63,553 nt of DNA from NCBI GenBank assembly GCA_021791055.1, contig JAJYXI010000038.1, forward strand, positions 1 through 63,553. Direction: 5' to 3'. Below are positions 17,629 to 28,629 of this stretch, piece by piece. Every line of letters starts with the position of its first letter. The stretch's first letter is position 1. The notes under the pieces are model-generated. The model was not told the origin of the DNA and made no database searches. It worked only from the letters and a program-made list of their open reading frames with translations. This DNA is from Nitrospirota bacterium. GTDB taxonomy: Bacteria; Nitrospirota; Thermodesulfovibrionia; Thermodesulfovibrionales; Dissulfurispiraceae. The position numbers were made by a program, and so were the translations under genes.

Positions 17629-19221
17629 ATGAACATCAAAAAATTATTACTGATTGTTGGCATTGCCAATGCCGTTGTCCTGGGGGTTATCCTTGCCCTT
17701 TTCATTGTCCACAATGGAAAGGTAAAGACAAGGACAGAGAAAATGATAAACATCGACCAGGCATTGCTGTTAAACCTTAATGAGATGTATGCCCAGGGAC
17801 TTCAGACAGGACAGGCTACAAGAAATGTCCTTATTAATCCCAATGATGAAAAGGCAAAGAACAATTACAAAGAGGCGCATGAAATTTTTGTAAAGGCAAA
17901 TGACGAGGCCATCAAATTATCTTCAGGGAAAATACAGAATGAATTAAAAAAGGTCAAGGCCATATGGGAAGAAGACCACAAACTGAAAACAGAGGTTCAG
18001 GGGCTTGCCGGTTCAGGCAAAAGGGATGAAGCCATTGCACTACTGACCCAGAAGGAAACTTCAAAGTGGAGAGAGGTCAGGTCATCACTGCTTGAAATGA
18101 TGAAAGAGCAAAAGGGTAAATTTAAAGAGAAACTCGGAGAAGATGAAAAGGCAATGCGGAGCGGCACAACGCTGCTCATAGCGATTATCCTGCTGTCATT
18201 AATTGGATTTTCGGCATTTCTATTTATCATTAACAAGACCATGCAGAAAAATATGGCAAATGCCCTTGAATGCTTTACAACACTTGAACGGGGTGAACTG
18301 AAGGAGGAGTGCAGGATCACCGATGAAAGCAACTTCCTCAAGGACATTTACAATAAAATCCTCATGACATTGAGGGGGACGATGTTGAAAATCAGCAGCG
18401 TTGCCGGAGGCGTAACCCACGATGTCAGCTCACTCGCGGAGAGGATAAACACAATGGATACCGGCGCAAAAGAGCAGCTCTCGCAGATCGACCATGTAGC
18501 ATCCGCAACAACAGAGATGTCGCAGACAATAATAGATGTGGCAAAGAACGCATCATTCGCATCAGAGGCGGCAAAAGAGGCAACAAGCATCGCAGGTAAG
18601 GGAAAGGATACTGTTAAAAAAGCAGTTGACGCCATAATAGGCATTGCAGAATCCGTGAAGGAATCGTCCCGGACAATCGAAGAGCTCGGCAAAGGCTCTC
18701 AGGAAATCGGCGAGATAGTGGCAGTCATAAATGACATAGCAGACCAGACAAACCTTCTTGCATTGAATGCAGCTATTGAGGCTGCGAGGGCTGGAGAGCA
18801 GGGAAGAGGGTTTGCTGTTGTTGCTGATGAGGTGAGAAAGCTTGCAGAGAGGACATCGAAGGCAACAGGCGAAATAGCTGAAAAAATAAAAGGTATTCAG
18901 GTTCAGTCAGAGGCGTCTGTTGAGGCAATGGAGAAAAGCAGCAAGGATGCAGAGGGCGGCGTAAACCTCGCTGACGAAGCTGCAAAAGCCCTTGAGGAGA
19001 TAGTGAATGCAACACAGAAGGCAATGGATATGATACAGAGGATTGCAGTAGCAACAGAAGAACAATCATCGGCATCCGAAGAAATCGCCCACAATATGGA
19101 AACCATAACAGGGCATATTAACAATACTGTGCGGATGATAGAAGATGCAAGGCAGATTATGGACAGGCTCAATTTGCAGGCAAAAGAGCTTGACCAGAGC
19201 ATAAGTTGGTTTAAAGTGTAA
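17629..19221 (+). CDS. Methyl-accepting chemotaxis protein (4HB-type sensor)
   Basis: A 530-residue receptor. Membrane helices lie near residues 5-27 and 183-203, with a helical periplasmic sensor between them resembling the four-helix-bundle type. A short HAMP-like stretch follows, then the signalling domain with the invariant hairpin tip [20 protein letters not shown] near residue 375. It should cluster with CheW and CheA to steer motility or another CheA output. The ligand is unknown. cheW and a second receptor follow directly on the same strand; no cheA is in the window. Confidence 0.93.
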   Translation: MNIKKLLLIVGIANAVVLGVILALFIVHNGKVKTRTEKMINIDQALLLNLNEMYAQGLQTGQATRNVLINPNDEKAKNNYKEAHEIFVKANDEAIKLSSGKIQNELKKVKAIWEEDHKLKTEVQGLAGSGKRDEAIALLTQKETSKWREVRSSLLEMMKEQKGKFKEKLGEDEKAMRSGTTLLIAIILLSLIGFSAFLFIINKTMQKNMANALECFTTLERGELKEECRITDESNFLKDIYNKILMTLRGTMLKISSVAGGVTHDVSSLAERINTMDTGAKEQLSQIDHVASATTEMSQTIIDVAKNASFASEAAKEATSIAGKGKDTVKKAVDAIIGIAESVKESSRTIEELGKGSQEIGEIVAVINDIADQTNLLALNAAIEAARAGEQGRGFAVVADEVRKLAERTSKATGEIAEKIKGIQVQSEASVEAMEKSSKDAEGGVNLADEAAKALEEIVNATQKAMDMIQRIAVATEEQSSASEEIAHNMETITGHINNTVRMIEDARQIMDRLNLQAKELDQSISWFKV

Positions 19222-19258
19222 AATGAATTTAGAATTTATTTAAACCGGGAGGTTCGAT

Positions 19259-19780
19259 ATGAACGAAGTAGCAGTAGCGGGCACAGCAGATGTTATGAAA
19301 TCATCAGGCAGTTCTGAAATATTACAGCTTGTAACCTTTACCCTCGGCAATGAGGAATATGCTGTAGATATCCTGAAGGTGCAGGAGATAAACAGGATGA
19401 AGGAGATTACGAGGGTGCCGAATTCTCCCCAGTATGTGGAAGGGGTAATAAATCTCAGAGGCAAGGTGATACCTGTTGTAAACCTCAGAAAGAAATTCGG
19501 CCTCGCAGAAAGGGAAAATGACGAGCAGTCGAGAATAATGATAATGGACATACAGGGCATTACCATGGGGCTTGTGGTCGATTCTGTATCGGAGGTGCTG
19601 AGAGTGCCTTCGGGCATCGTGGAGCCAACACCTCCCATGGCATCGAACATAAGCACAGAGTTTATAAAGGGCATAGCAAAGCTCGAAGACAGGCTCATAA
19701 TACTTCTCGATATGGACAGGCTGCTGGGCAGGGCTGAAGAGGCGGTCATGATTGAGGCAAGCACAAAGGCAATCGAATAA
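19259..19780 (+). CDS. cheW: CheW-type coupling protein
   Basis: A 173-residue protein consisting of one CheW domain ([20 protein letters not shown] through [23 protein letters not shown] to ILLDMDRLL). It bridges chemoreceptors and CheA. It lies between two receptor genes, with GGGAGG before the start, so the trio is probably one transcription unit. Residues 1-20 are a short unstructured leader rich in Ala/Ser. Confidence 0.95.
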   Translation: MNEVAVAGTADVMKSSGSSEILQLVTFTLGNEEYAVDILKVQEINRMKEITRVPNSPQYVEGVINLRGKVIPVVNLRKKFGLAERENDEQSRIMIMDIQGITMGLVVDSVSEVLRVPSGIVEPTPPMASNISTEFIKGIAKLEDRLIILLDMDRLLGRAEEAVMIEASTKAIE

Positions 19781-19803
19781 AAATCAAATCGGGAGGTCGT
19801 CCT

Positions 19804-21345
19804 ATGAAAATCAGCACCAGCCTTAAAATCGTCGTTTCAGTACTACTGACTCTCTCTCTAATCAGTGCATTATCGGTTTTCTGGCAGTTGAGCAGGATGG
19901 CAGATGACGGGAATGTGGTCAATTATGCAGGCAGACAGAGGGCAATATCCCAGAGGCTGACAAAAATGGTATTCGCAAAACAGCATGGTATTGATACCGG
20001 GGCAAAGATTGCAGAGTTCACATCAACATTGGACAGGATAATAAAAAGTCTAATCAATGGCGATGCCGAATGGAAGCTTCCAAAAGCAACGGACGAAAAA
20101 TTCATAGCAAAGATGAAAGAGTTAGACAGTGCATGGAGAGAGTTCAAAGAGACCATAGAAAGGGCGAATAAGGATGCAGGTGTTTTAAAAGAATTATTTG
20201 AGAACAGCGAAAATGTCCTGAAACTGGCTGACGAGGCAACCACCATTGCGGCAGCAATATCAAAAGGCAAAGTAAATACACTTAAAACAACACAGATAAT
20301 TCTTCTTGCGTTCAGTCTTATAGTATTGGCATTCATCTGGATAATGAGCAGTAGAAAGATAGCAAAGCCATTATCGGATTTAACACTAAAAGTAGATGAT
20401 GTAGCTGCTGGAGACCTTAGGGCAGACATAAATTATGAAAGTAAAGACGAAATAGGCGCCCTTGCTATGGACATGAATAAGATGATTAAGTCTTTCAGCA
20501 GCATGATAAACGGAATACTCGCATCTGCCAACAATGTGGTGTCCACAGTTGATGTATTAAGGGCAAGGGCGGAAAAGACGGCAGAAGGCGCTCAGAACCA
20601 GTCAGGCCAGGCAGCACAGATAGCCACGGCAGCAGAAGAGATGAGCCAGACAATAACGGACATAGCAAGGAATGCATCCGTTGCATCAGAGACATCGACC
20701 AATGCAATGGATGTTGCAGACGGAGGTAAGGAGATTGCCGATAATGCCATAGAAACGGTAAACAGGGTCTATACATCCACAGTAGAGCTGTCCACAATGG
20801 TAGAGAAGCTTAACAACAGGGCCTCTGAGATAGGAGATATAGTAACAGTAATCAAAGACATAGCAGACCAGACAAATCTCCTTGCATTGAATGCAGCCAT
20901 AGAGGCAGCCCGTGCAGGAGAGCAGGGAAGAGGTTTTGCGGTAGTTGCAGATGAGGTGAGGAAGCTTGCTGAGAGGACGATAAAGGCAACAGCAGAGATT
21001 ACAGAGAAAATAAGCGCAGTTCAGGCTGAATCACAGCAGACGATGAAGTCCATGGATGAGTCATCAGGGGAAGTTACAAAGGCTACACAATATATAAGGA
21101 ATGTGGGAGACGCCTTATTGTCCATCGTGGCAGCGGTTCAGAAAGTCCGTGACCAGATAACACAGATAGCAACAGCAGTGGATGAGCAGTCGGCAGCATC
21201 GGAGGAAGTGGCAAAGAACATAGAAAAGACATCGGACATATCAAAGGAAATGGAAAAAATGTCTGGCGATGTAATTCACGAGGTAAATGCATTGATAAAG
21301 ATATCGGAGGAGTTGAGGAACTCAACAGCAGGATTTAAGATATAA
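19804..21345 (+). CDS. Methyl-accepting chemotaxis protein (PilJ-type sensor)
   Basis: A 513-residue receptor whose N-terminal periplasmic part carries [19 protein letters not shown], the hallmark of the type IV pili PilJ/NarX-like sensor domain. Membrane helices are near residues 7-28 and 162-182. A HAMP domain ([18 protein letters not shown]) follows, then the signalling domain with [20 protein letters not shown] near residue 355. NarX-type sensors bind nitrate or nitrite in some proteins; with nrfHA nearby that is tempting but unproven. RBS GGGAGG is 8 bases upstream. Confidence 0.92.
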   Translation: MKISTSLKIVVSVLLTLSLISALSVFWQLSRMADDGNVVNYAGRQRAISQRLTKMVFAKQHGIDTGAKIAEFTSTLDRIIKSLINGDAEWKLPKATDEKFIAKMKELDSAWREFKETIERANKDAGVLKELFENSENVLKLADEATTIAAAISKGKVNTLKTTQIILLAFSLIVLAFIWIMSSRKIAKPLSDLTLKVDDVAAGDLRADINYESKDEIGALAMDMNKMIKSFSSMINGILASANNVVSTVDVLRARAEKTAEGAQNQSGQAAQIATAAEEMSQTITDIARNASVASETSTNAMDVADGGKEIADNAIETVNRVYTSTVELSTMVEKLNNRASEIGDIVTVIKDIADQTNLLALNAAIEAARAGEQGRGFAVVADEVRKLAERTIKATAEITEKISAVQAESQQTMKSMDESSGEVTKATQYIRNVGDALLSIVAAVQKVRDQITQIATAVDEQSAASEEVAKNIEKTSDISKEMEKMSGDVIHEVNALIKISEELRNSTAGFKI

Positions 21346-21355
21346 AAACAGTAAA

Positions 21356-21413
21356 GGGACTGTCCCTATTTACGGACGAAGCAAAGCGAAGTCGTAGAAT
21401 AGGGACTGTCCCC
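21356..21413. repeat. GGGACTGTCCC palindromic repeat
   Basis: Two copies of a self-complementary GGGACTGTCCC block (21356-21369 and 21400-21413) flank a short spacer between convergent genes, the receptor and glnA. Each block can fold alone, and the two copies are in inverted orientation (CTATTT / AATAGG flanks). Its place between two converging stops suggests a bidirectional terminator role. Confidence 0.75.
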
Positions 21414-21432
21414 GCGAATAGACAGCTAATTT

Positions 21433-22845
21433 TTAAATATCATAATACAGGAAGAACTCGTATGGATGCGGCCTTAACCTCAGGGCATCCACTTCTTTTG
21501 TCCTCTTGTAGTTTATCCATGTCTCGATTGCATCCTCTGTAAAGACATTGCCCTTCATAAGGAACTCATGGTCTTCCTCAAGATGATTGAGCGCATCCTC
21601 AAGGGTTCCCGGCATTGTCGGGACCGATGCAAGCTCTTCAGGACCGAGTTCATAGATGTCCTTGTCAAGAGGTTCGCCCGGGTGTATCTTGTTCTCTATG
21701 CCGTCAAGTCCTGCCATCAGCATTGCAGAGAATGCAAGGTATGTGTTGCATGAAGGATCAGGGAATCTCACCTCAACCCTCTTTGCCTTCGGGCTTGCTG
21801 AGTAGGTCGGTATCCTTATGGATGCAGAACGGTTTCTTGCAGAGTATGCGAGGTTGACCGGAGCCTCAAAACCGGGTGTGAGTCTCTTATATGAGTTTGT
21901 AGTAGGATTTGTCAGAGCTGCAAGCGCCTTTGCATGTTTCAATATCCCGCCAACATAATAAAGGGCGAGTTCGCTTAGGCCTGCATAGCCGTTGCCTGCA
22001 AAGAGAGGCTTTCCGCCCTTCCATATGCTCTGGTGGCAGTGCATTCCTGAGCCGTTGTCACCGAACAAGGGCTTGGGCATGAATGTCACGGTCTTTCCAT
22101 GTCTTCTTGCAACATTTTTGATTATGTATTTAAAGAGCATGTTCTTGTCAGACATTCTGACCAGCGAATCGAACCTCATGTCGATCTCTGCCTGTCCTGC
22201 TGTTGCAACCTCATGGTGCTCCCTTTCTACATAGATGCCGCACTTCAGCATCTCCATGACCATCTCTGTCCTGAGGTTTACAAGACTGTCCGTTGGGGGA
22301 ACCGGGAAGTAGCCCTCTTTATGCCTTGGCTTATAACCTAAGTTTGGATTCTCTTCGCGGCCAGAGTTCCAGATGCCTTCGACAGAGTCGATAAAGTAGT
22401 ATCCGCTGTGTGCGTTCTGGTCAAACCTGATACCATCAAAGATAAAAAACTCTGCCTCAGGGCCAAAATATGCAGTATCACCTATTCCTGTGGATTTAAG
22501 ATATGCCTCTGCCTTCTGTGCAATGTACCTCGGATCCCTTGTGTAGAACTCCTTTGTGATAGGGTCAACGATATTGCAGATAAGGCTTATTGTGGGATAC
22601 TCCATGAAGGGATCCATAAATGCCGTTGCGGGATCAGGGATTATAAGCATATCCGATGTATGGATCGCCTGCCATCCCCTTATGGAAGAGCCGTCAAAGC
22701 CGAGACCCTCCTCGAATATCTCCTCTTTTAATTCTGCTATCGGCACTGCAAAATGCTGCCAGATTCCAGGAAAATCAAGGAACTTGAAATTGGCCATAAC
22801 AGCCTTGTTTTCCTGGGCCATCTTGATTACATCCTTCGGTGTCAT
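21433..22845 (-). CDS. glnA: Glutamine synthetase, type I
   Basis: A 470-residue GSI-beta enzyme making glutamine from glutamate, ammonium and ATP. Motifs include [11 protein letters not shown] near residue 50, [15 protein letters not shown] near residue 268, [10 protein letters not shown] near residue 315 and NRSASIRIP near residue 345. The tyrosine in [10 protein letters not shown] near residue 398 matches the adenylylation site, so GlnE control is likely. It lies 18 bases after glnB on the same strand, a standard pairing. It is the assimilation end of the nitrogen island. Confidence 0.97.
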   Translation of the reverse strand: MTPKDVIKMAQENKAVMANFKFLDFPGIWQHFAVPIAELKEEIFEEGLGFDGSSIRGWQAIHTSDMLIIPDPATAFMDPFMEYPTISLICNIVDPITKEFYTRDPRYIAQKAEAYLKSTGIGDTAYFGPEAEFFIFDGIRFDQNAHSGYYFIDSVEGIWNSGREENPNLGYKPRHKEGYFPVPPTDSLVNLRTEMVMEMLKCGIYVEREHHEVATAGQAEIDMRFDSLVRMSDKNMLFKYIIKNVARRHGKTVTFMPKPLFGDNGSGMHCHQSIWKGGKPLFAGNGYAGLSELALYYVGGILKHAKALAALTNPTTNSYKRLTPGFEAPVNLAYSARNRSASIRIPTYSASPKAKRVEVRFPDPSCNTYLAFSAMLMAGLDGIENKIHPGEPLDKDIYELGPEELASVPTMPGTLEDALNHLEEDHEFLMKGNVFTEDAIETWINYKRTKEVDALRLRPHPYEFFLYYDI

Positions 22846-22863
22846 ACTTCTCCTCCTTTATTT

Positions 22864-23205
<342 letters not shown>

Positions 23206-23220
23206 TCACCTCCTAATTCG

Positions 23221-23310
23221 TGCTAATGAGTAAATGGGTTAATAGGTATATGGGTTTACGGATAAAAAAATACTCTCACTCATCTACCCATATACTCATA
23301 TACCCATTCA
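23221..23310. repeat. Two-arm short-unit repeat hairpin (ATGGGT units)
   Basis: Left arm: TAATGAGTAAATGGGTTAAT and similar units to about 23262. Right arm: reverse-orientation CTCACTCATCTACCCATATA units to 23310, separated by an A-run. It fills the gap between the GATase-like gene and glnB. The last bases of the right arm (TCA at 23308-23310) are the stop codon of the GATase-like gene. Confidence 0.85.
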
Positions 23311-24000
23311 CTTAAAGAATGCTTCATAAAAATTATTCGCCCTTCCGCTATAGACGTCATAGAGTTTTTCTGTCTCTGCCTTCAATCTATCATGGTCTAT
23401 ATCTTCGCCTTTTAACCAATCATATACCATATCTTTTGTGACTTCAATATGGAACTGAAAGGCATATGCCCTGTTGCCGTGTCTGAATGCCTGATTCGGG
23501 AAGAGTTCTGAGCCTGCAAGCCTCACAGCGCCCTGAGGGATATTAAAGGTCTCACCATGCCAGTGAAAAACCTTAAACCTTCTCCACATATCACCGACAT
23601 GGGGATGTACTGCAAGTTTTCTCATAAGGGCATCAGCAATCCCATCGGATGTGAGCTCTATGTCATACCAGCCTATCTCTTTTTGCCCACCTTTATAAAC
23701 CCTTGCGCCTAAAGCCTTTGCCATTATCTGCGCCCCGAGACAGACTCCCAAAATACTCTTCCCCCGAGCAACAAAGTCCCTTGTCAGTTCCTCCTCTTTT
23801 TTGATGTAAGGATAGATGTCGTCCTCATTAACGCTCATGGGTCCGCCCATCATTATGAGGGTATCAAAGGCTTCTGCATCAGGAATCTTCTCTCCCTTTG
23901 ACAAATCGACAACAGTATACGGAATTCCCTTTGCCTTGAGAAAATCCTCTATTGTTCCGGGGCCTTCCGATGATATGTTTTTGCAGATTAAAACTGACAT
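23308..24000 (-). CDS. Class I glutamine amidotransferase-like protein
   Basis: A 230-residue protein of the GMP-synthase-like GATase family. The nucleophile elbow GVCLGAQIMAKALG (Cys) is near residue 83 and the catalytic His sits in FQFHIEVTKD near residue 183. Such proteins release ammonia from glutamine or a related amide, or hydrolyse gamma-glutamyl compounds. The partner is unknown; it stands between glnB and amt in the nitrogen island. Its stop codon comes from the neighbouring repeat. Confidence 0.85.
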   Translation of the reverse strand: MSVLICKNISSEGPGTIEDFLKAKGIPYTVVDLSKGEKIPDAEAFDTLIMMGGPMSVNEDDIYPYIKKEEELTRDFVARGKSILGVCLGAQIMAKALGARVYKGGQKEIGWYDIELTSDGIADALMRKLAVHPHVGDMWRRFKVFHWHGETFNIPQGAVRLAGSELFPNQAFRHGNRAYAFQFHIEVTKDMVYDWLKGEDIDHDRLKAETEKLYDVYSGRANNFYEAFFK

Positions 24001-24123
24001 CTCTTATAAATTATTGCAAGTGTTATACCAGAATAAGAGTTATTGAAAAACAATGACTCTTCAAAGAAAAATAACCCATCCTGCCTAATAAATAGGCTAC
24101 TGATGCTTAATTTTTAGGCAGAA

Positions 24124-25425
24124 CTACAATGAATACCCGCTTTCTCCATGCTGCGATATATCGAGGCCTACAACCTCTGACTCATCGTCAACACGCAGAC
24201 CGACAGTCTTATCAAGCAACTTTAAGATAATTGCAGTAACGATAAATGAATAAGCAATTGTAATCACAATAGCAATCACCTGAGCAATAAACAGCTTTGT
24301 ATTGCCGAAAAACAGGCCGTCTGCACCTGCGGGGTTTATTGCTTTCTGCGCGAGAAACCCTGTTGCGAGTGTGCCGAGGATACCGCCGATTCCATGAACA
24401 CCAAATGCGTCAAGCGAGTCGTCATAGCCGAGACGGTTTTTCATATTTAAGGATATGTAACACACAACTCCGGCAGTTAAGCCAATAACCATTGCAGACA
24501 TCGGCCCTACAAATCCCGATGCAGGGGTTATCGTTGCAAGCCCTGCAATTGCGCCTGTGGCAGCGCCGAACATAGTAGGCTTGCCCCTGTGCAGCCACTC
24601 GATAATCACCCATATCATTGTTGCTGCAACAGCAGATATATGTGTTACCACAAAGGTCATAGCGCTTAATGCGCCTGATGAAAGGGCGCTGCCTGCATTA
24701 AAGCCAAACCATCCGAACCACAAAAGCCCTGCGCCAAGCACTGTCATAGGGAGGTTGTGGGGATAAATGGCCTCATGCGTATAGCCTTTTCTCTTTCCGA
24801 TGATTATTGCAGCAGCCAGTGCGGATATGCCCGATGTGATATGCACAACAATTCCGCCTGCAAAATCGAGAACTCCCATATCCTTGAGCCATCCGCCAGT
24901 GCCCCATATCCAGTGGGCAACTGGGTTATAAACTATTGTTGACCATAACAGGGTAAACAATAAGAATGCAGAAAACTTCATCCTTTCAGCAAATGCACCG
25001 GTAATTAACGCAGGAGTGATAACGGCAAACATTGCCTGATATATCATGAATGCAATGTGAGGAACGGTAGGGGCATAATCAGAATTGGGTTCAACACCAA
25101 CTCCCCTTAATCCAATCCAGTCAAGGCTTCCTATTATTCCGCTTATATCAGGGCCAAAGGAGAGGCTGTAACCGAAAAGTATCCACTGGATGCTGATAAC
25201 CGCTATAGCGACAAAGCTCTGCATGAGGGTTCCGAGCACATTTTTCCTCCTGACCATGCCGCCGTAAAACATGGCAAGCCCCGGGGTCATGAGCATTACA
25301 AGGGCGGATGATAAAAGGACAAAGGCAGTGTCGCCGGCGTCTATTCTGGATGCTGTCTCTGCGAAGGCATTTAACGGTATTAAGAGCATAGCCGCCATGC
25401 CAAAACCCAAAATTTTGTTTTTCAT
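24124..25425 (-). CDS. amt: Ammonium transporter Amt (copy 1)
   Basis: A 433-residue Amt with a cleavable-looking signal peptide and 11 membrane helices. Visible marks are MLMTPGLAMFYGGMVRRKN, the twin pore histidines in VYNPVAHWIWGTGGW (near 165) and DAFGVHGIGGILGTLATG (near 315), and AERMKFSAFLLF. It conducts NH4+/NH3 across the inner membrane and is blocked by PII proteins. It has its own sigma-54 promoter at 25475-25490 and three upstream palindromes, so it should be expressed under nitrogen limitation. Confidence 0.97.
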   Translation of the reverse strand: MKNKILGFGMAAMLLIPLNAFAETASRIDAGDTAFVLLSSALVMLMTPGLAMFYGGMVRRKNVLGTLMQSFVAIAVISIQWILFGYSLSFGPDISGIIGSLDWIGLRGVGVEPNSDYAPTVPHIAFMIYQAMFAVITPALITGAFAERMKFSAFLLFTLLWSTIVYNPVAHWIWGTGGWLKDMGVLDFAGGIVVHITSGISALAAAIIIGKRKGYTHEAIYPHNLPMTVLGAGLLWFGWFGFNAGSALSSGALSAMTFVVTHISAVAATMIWVIIEWLHRGKPTMFGAATGAIAGLATITPASGFVGPMSAMVIGLTAGVVCYISLNMKNRLGYDDSLDAFGVHGIGGILGTLATGFLAQKAINPAGADGLFFGNTKLFIAQVIAIVITIAYSFIVTAIILKLLDKTVGLRVDDESEVVGLDISQHGESGYSL

Positions 25426-25474
25426 TTTAGACTCCTCAAGCTAAAGTTTAATTGACTCAAAAGGGCAGGAAAAT

Positions 25475-25490
25475 AGCCAAAATCGTGCCA
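25475..25490 (-). promoter_or_regulatory. Sigma-54 promoter of amt1
   Basis: On the minus strand the site reads TGGCACGATTTTGGCT, matching the consensus TGGCAC-N5-TTGCW except for one T to G, with GG and GC correctly 10 bases apart. It starts 50 bases before the amt1 start codon. Confidence 0.85.
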
Positions 25491-25534
25491 GATAGGATGT
25501 CTTTGATTTTAAATGGAAAGTCAAACGAAAAAAG

Positions 25535-25568
25535 AATGGAAATCCTACAATTTTGTAGGATTTCCATT
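25535..25568 (-). promoter_or_regulatory. 34-bp perfect palindrome: probable glnK terminator containing a TACA-N4-TGTA site
   Basis: Arms of 16 bases surround a 2-base centre; the core is CCTACAATTTTGTAGG (25544-25559). On the minus strand it is followed by CTTTTTTCG, as expected of an intrinsic terminator for glnK. The same core recurs upstream of other sigma-54 promoters, and here it is centred about 89 bases upstream of the predicted amt1 start site. It may serve both as terminator and activator site. Confidence 0.65.
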
Positions 25569-25612
25569 TCATATCGGCTTTATTATTTTAAAAAACAGAG
25601 GCTTCTATATTT

Positions 25613-25645
25613 CCTACATTTCTGTAGGAGCTACATTTTTGTAGG
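25613..25645 (-). promoter_or_regulatory. Two tandem TACA-N4-TGTA palindromes upstream of amt1
   Basis: CCTACATTTCTGTAGG (25613-25628) and CTACATTTTTGTAGG (25631-25645) are spaced 17 bases apart, about 160-175 bases upstream of the predicted amt1 start. The spacing and position fit an upstream activator site for a bacterial enhancer-binding protein. They lie between the glnK stop and the palindrome at 25535. Confidence 0.7.
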
Positions 25646-25649
25646 AAAA

Positions 25650-26000
<351 letters not shown>

Positions 26001-26001
26001 T

Positions 26002-26070
26002 TAGTGACAGTGTCAGTGTTCAGTGTCAGCAAAAAGTCTCAACTGACACCGACACTAATAACTGACACTT
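26002..26070. repeat. Two-arm short-unit repeat hairpin (GTGTCAG units)
   Basis: TAGTGACAGTGTCAGTGTTC units (26002-26029) face CTGACACCGACACTAATA units (26042-26070) across a short spacer, between amt2 and glnK. The unit sequence is shared with the repeats at 31761, 37620 and 43864. Confidence 0.85.
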
Positions 26071-26071
26071 C

Positions 26072-27430
26072 TTATAGATTATACGCCTTCTCACCATGCT
26101 GGCTCTCATCAAGCCCTTCTATCTCCTCTTCCACCTCTACCCTGAGTCCGACAAATGCCTTGATTATCATGAAGATTACCGCAGTAACTATAGCCGTATA
26201 CACTATGGTTACTCCAACAGCTATGAGCTGTGTCATAAGCTGTCCGGGATTGCCGTAGAGAAGACCCTTCCCTGCCTCGTTTATTGAAGGGTCTGCGAAT
26301 ACACCGGTTAAGATTGCGCCGAGTGTTCCTGCCACTCCATGAATTCCGAATGCGTCGAGGGTATCGTCATAGCCGAATTTTGGCTTCATCACAGCCACGG
26401 AGAAGAACGAGATTATACCTGCTGCTGCTCCTATGATTATGGCGCCCGTGATGTTTACAAATCCTGCCGCAGGTGTTATGGCAACGAGTCCTGCAACAGC
26501 GCCTGATGCAAGACCTAAAACCGTCGGCTTCTTCGAATGCATCCATTCTGCGAACATCCATGCAACAGCTGCCACTGCGGTAGCTGTATTAGTATTGATG
26601 AATGCTGCCCCTGCAAGCCCGTTTGCAGCCAGAGCAGAGCCTGCATTAAACCCGAACCACCCGAACCACAGAAGACCGGCGCCGGTGACGACCATCGTAA
26701 GGTTGTTCGGTATGAGCGTCATTTCACGCCGTTTTCCTAAAATCAAGGCTCCCACAAGGGCCGCAATACCTGCGTTTATATGAACAACTGTTCCTCCTGC
26801 AAAATCCAGAGCACCTAACTTTGCGAGGAAACCTCCGCCCCATACCCAGTGAGCAACAGGCAGATATGCAAGGGTCATCCAGAGTATCGAAAAGAGCACC
26901 CACGCAGAGAACTTCATCCTTTCGATATAGGCGCCGCTTGCAAGGGCAACGGTTATCGCAGCAAAGGTCAACTGATAAACGATGAATATGTATTCCGGTA
27001 TTGTCTTTGCGGCATCTGCAATGCTGTTAACACCGACCCCTGCAAGCAAGAGCTTTGCAGGACTTCCTATGATTCCCGAGATGTCTGTTCCAAATGCAAA
27101 GGTATAGCCGTAAATCACCCATAATACGCTCACAATACAGAATGTCACAAATGACATGGCAATTGTGTTAAGAGTGTCTTTGCGCTTTGAAAGGCCGCCG
27201 TAAAAAAGCGCAAGTCCCGGAATCGTCATGAGCATAACAAGGGCTGTTGCTACAATCATCCACGCAGTATCCCCCGTATCAACCTTCAATGGAGCAGGCG
27301 CAGGGGGTGCCGGCTGAGTAGGAACAACCTGCTCAGCCGCAGGGGGGGTGGCCGCCTGTTCTTCTGCAAACACAAGGCCTCCTATGCATAAAAGGCTTAA
27401 TAATACTAACAAACTCACCAATCGTTTCAT
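26072..27430 (-). CDS. amt: Ammonium transporter Amt (copy 2)
   Basis: A 452-residue Amt. After a signal peptide it has a Pro/Ala-rich linker ([20 protein letters not shown]) not seen in copies 1 and 3, then the 11-helix core with [12 protein letters not shown] and [18 protein letters not shown] carrying the pore histidines. It lies between a porin gene and glnK, in a unit driven by the sigma-54 promoter at 28862. The linker would place an extra disordered tail on the periplasmic N-terminus. The three Amts differ enough to suggest different affinity or regulation. Confidence 0.96.
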   Translation of the reverse strand: MKRLVSLLVLLSLLCIGGLVFAEEQAATPPAAEQVVPTQPAPPAPAPLKVDTGDTAWMIVATALVMLMTIPGLALFYGGLSKRKDTLNTIAMSFVTFCIVSVLWVIYGYTFAFGTDISGIIGSPAKLLLAGVGVNSIADAAKTIPEYIFIVYQLTFAAITVALASGAYIERMKFSAWVLFSILWMTLAYLPVAHWVWGGGFLAKLGALDFAGGTVVHINAGIAALVGALILGKRREMTLIPNNLTMVVTGAGLLWFGWFGFNAGSALAANGLAGAAFINTNTATAVAAVAWMFAEWMHSKKPTVLGLASGAVAGLVAITPAAGFVNITGAIIIGAAAGIISFFSVAVMKPKFGYDDTLDAFGIHGVAGTLGAILTGVFADPSINEAGKGLLYGNPGQLMTQLIAVGVTIVYTAIVTAVIFMIIKAFVGLRVEVEEEIEGLDESQHGEKAYNL

Positions 27431-27464
27431 TTCAATCCTCCTTACTTGATTTATCTATATGGTT

Positions 27465-28586
27465 TTACCATGTGTACATCACGCCGAGGGCGATGGTATC
27501 CTGGCTCTTTTTCCTGCCGGAATCGAATGATTCTTTATTAGACCAATCGTGCCGGTATTCAGGTCTTAAAATAATCGACCTGGCCACTCTGAATTCAGGG
27601 GTTAAGGTTATCTCTTTCAAAGCCTGAGGTGTCCCTGTCCTTACACCCTTATTATCCTTGAAATACTCAGCCCTCATAGAAAGACTGTAGAAATCATTAA
27701 AGTCATATTTCACTATTCCAGCGATCCCGTACCACTTTGCATTACTGCCATCCGGGGCTGCTTTTTGCTCTGTCCCATAATCTGCATTCAGGATAAAGGA
27801 TAGATTCTTTATCGGCTTGATAGTCCCAACCCAGTCAAAGAGGAATCTGTCGTTTGAATTGTTACGATCCTGTTCAGGCCCGTACATCAGGTTAAAAGTC
27901 AATGCAAGCTGCTCAATTGGTGTATAGCCTACACTGAGACCGACTGTTTTCCCTTTATTGTTGTCATCTGTGTTGTCCCAGCCGTTTACAATGTGGAAGG
28001 ATGCACTAAGGGCATCAGAAAAGGGATAACTTATTTTCAGCCCTGTGTGGGTAAAAGGTATCGCATAGTTAAAGAGAAATGAGCGAGAATAATTCGGATT
28101 ATCCTTTGCTTCTATCACCTCAGCGCCGTGGAATGTGACAAACTTACCGAAATCAAACCTTAGCCCTTTGCCCAAGGGCGCTACATAGCTTACATATGCC
28201 TCGGTAAGGTCAAAGGCATCGGTGTCTCTCGGAGACTGACCTGATTTAATGCCAAGTCCGAGCGAATGTATCCACTTCGCTGTCTCCCCTGCCGAGAGCT
28301 TCAGTTTAAAGCCAACACCGCCGGTGGGCGCATCTTTTGTAAATACCAACTGGGCAAGATCAAGCGTAAAACTGTTTGCCTTATGGTCGAATACCCTTAG
28401 CTCATTTTCCTGGGAATCAGGATTTCTGAAGTTATAGGTATAGCCACCCTGTAGATATATGCTCAACCCGAGTAACTTCTTAATATCATCCGCCGTCATA
28501 GCAGCCTTCTTCTCCTCCGCATACAAACCGGTTGCCGAAAGCATTAAGGCAATTGCCAAAACCAAAACCTTTAAACCTTTCATCAC
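27465..28586 (-). CDS. Outer-membrane beta-barrel porin (OmpL/BBP2-like)
   Basis: A 373-residue protein with a signal peptide ending near LYAEE, alternating amphipathic strands and a terminal aromatic (GVMYTW), as outer-membrane barrels have. Stretches such as AQLVFTK, GLRFDFGKFVTFHGAEV and NYSRSFLFNYAIPFTHTG match the putative porin-2 family. Placed with amt2 and glnK behind a sigma-54 promoter, it probably admits a nitrogen compound such as ammonium, nitrite or an amino acid through the outer membrane; the substrate is inferred only from context. Confidence 0.8.
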   Translation of the reverse strand: MMKGLKVLVLAIALMLSATGLYAEEKKAAMTADDIKKLLGLSIYLQGGYTYNFRNPDSQENELRVFDHKANSFTLDLAQLVFTKDAPTGGVGFKLKLSAGETAKWIHSLGLGIKSGQSPRDTDAFDLTEAYVSYVAPLGKGLRFDFGKFVTFHGAEVIEAKDNPNYSRSFLFNYAIPFTHTGLKISYPFSDALSASFHIVNGWDNTDDNNKGKTVGLSVGYTPIEQLALTFNLMYGPEQDRNNSNDRFLFDWVGTIKPIKNLSFILNADYGTEQKAAPDGSNAKWYGIAGIVKYDFNDFYSLSMRAEYFKDNKGVRTGTPQALKEITLTPEFRVARSIILRPEYRHDWSNKESFDSGRKKSQDTIALGVMYTW

Positions 28587-28629
28587 ACACCTCCCAGTTT
28601 TTTAAATTGCAGGAACCCCGCATTACTTT

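Noticed and set aside
24015-24030. Possible sigma-54 promoter (TGGTATAACACTTGCA) before the GATase-like gene
   Set aside because: The GG and GC spacing fits, but C4 and C6 are lost and the predicted transcript would begin about 4 bases before the start codon, leaving no room for an RBS.
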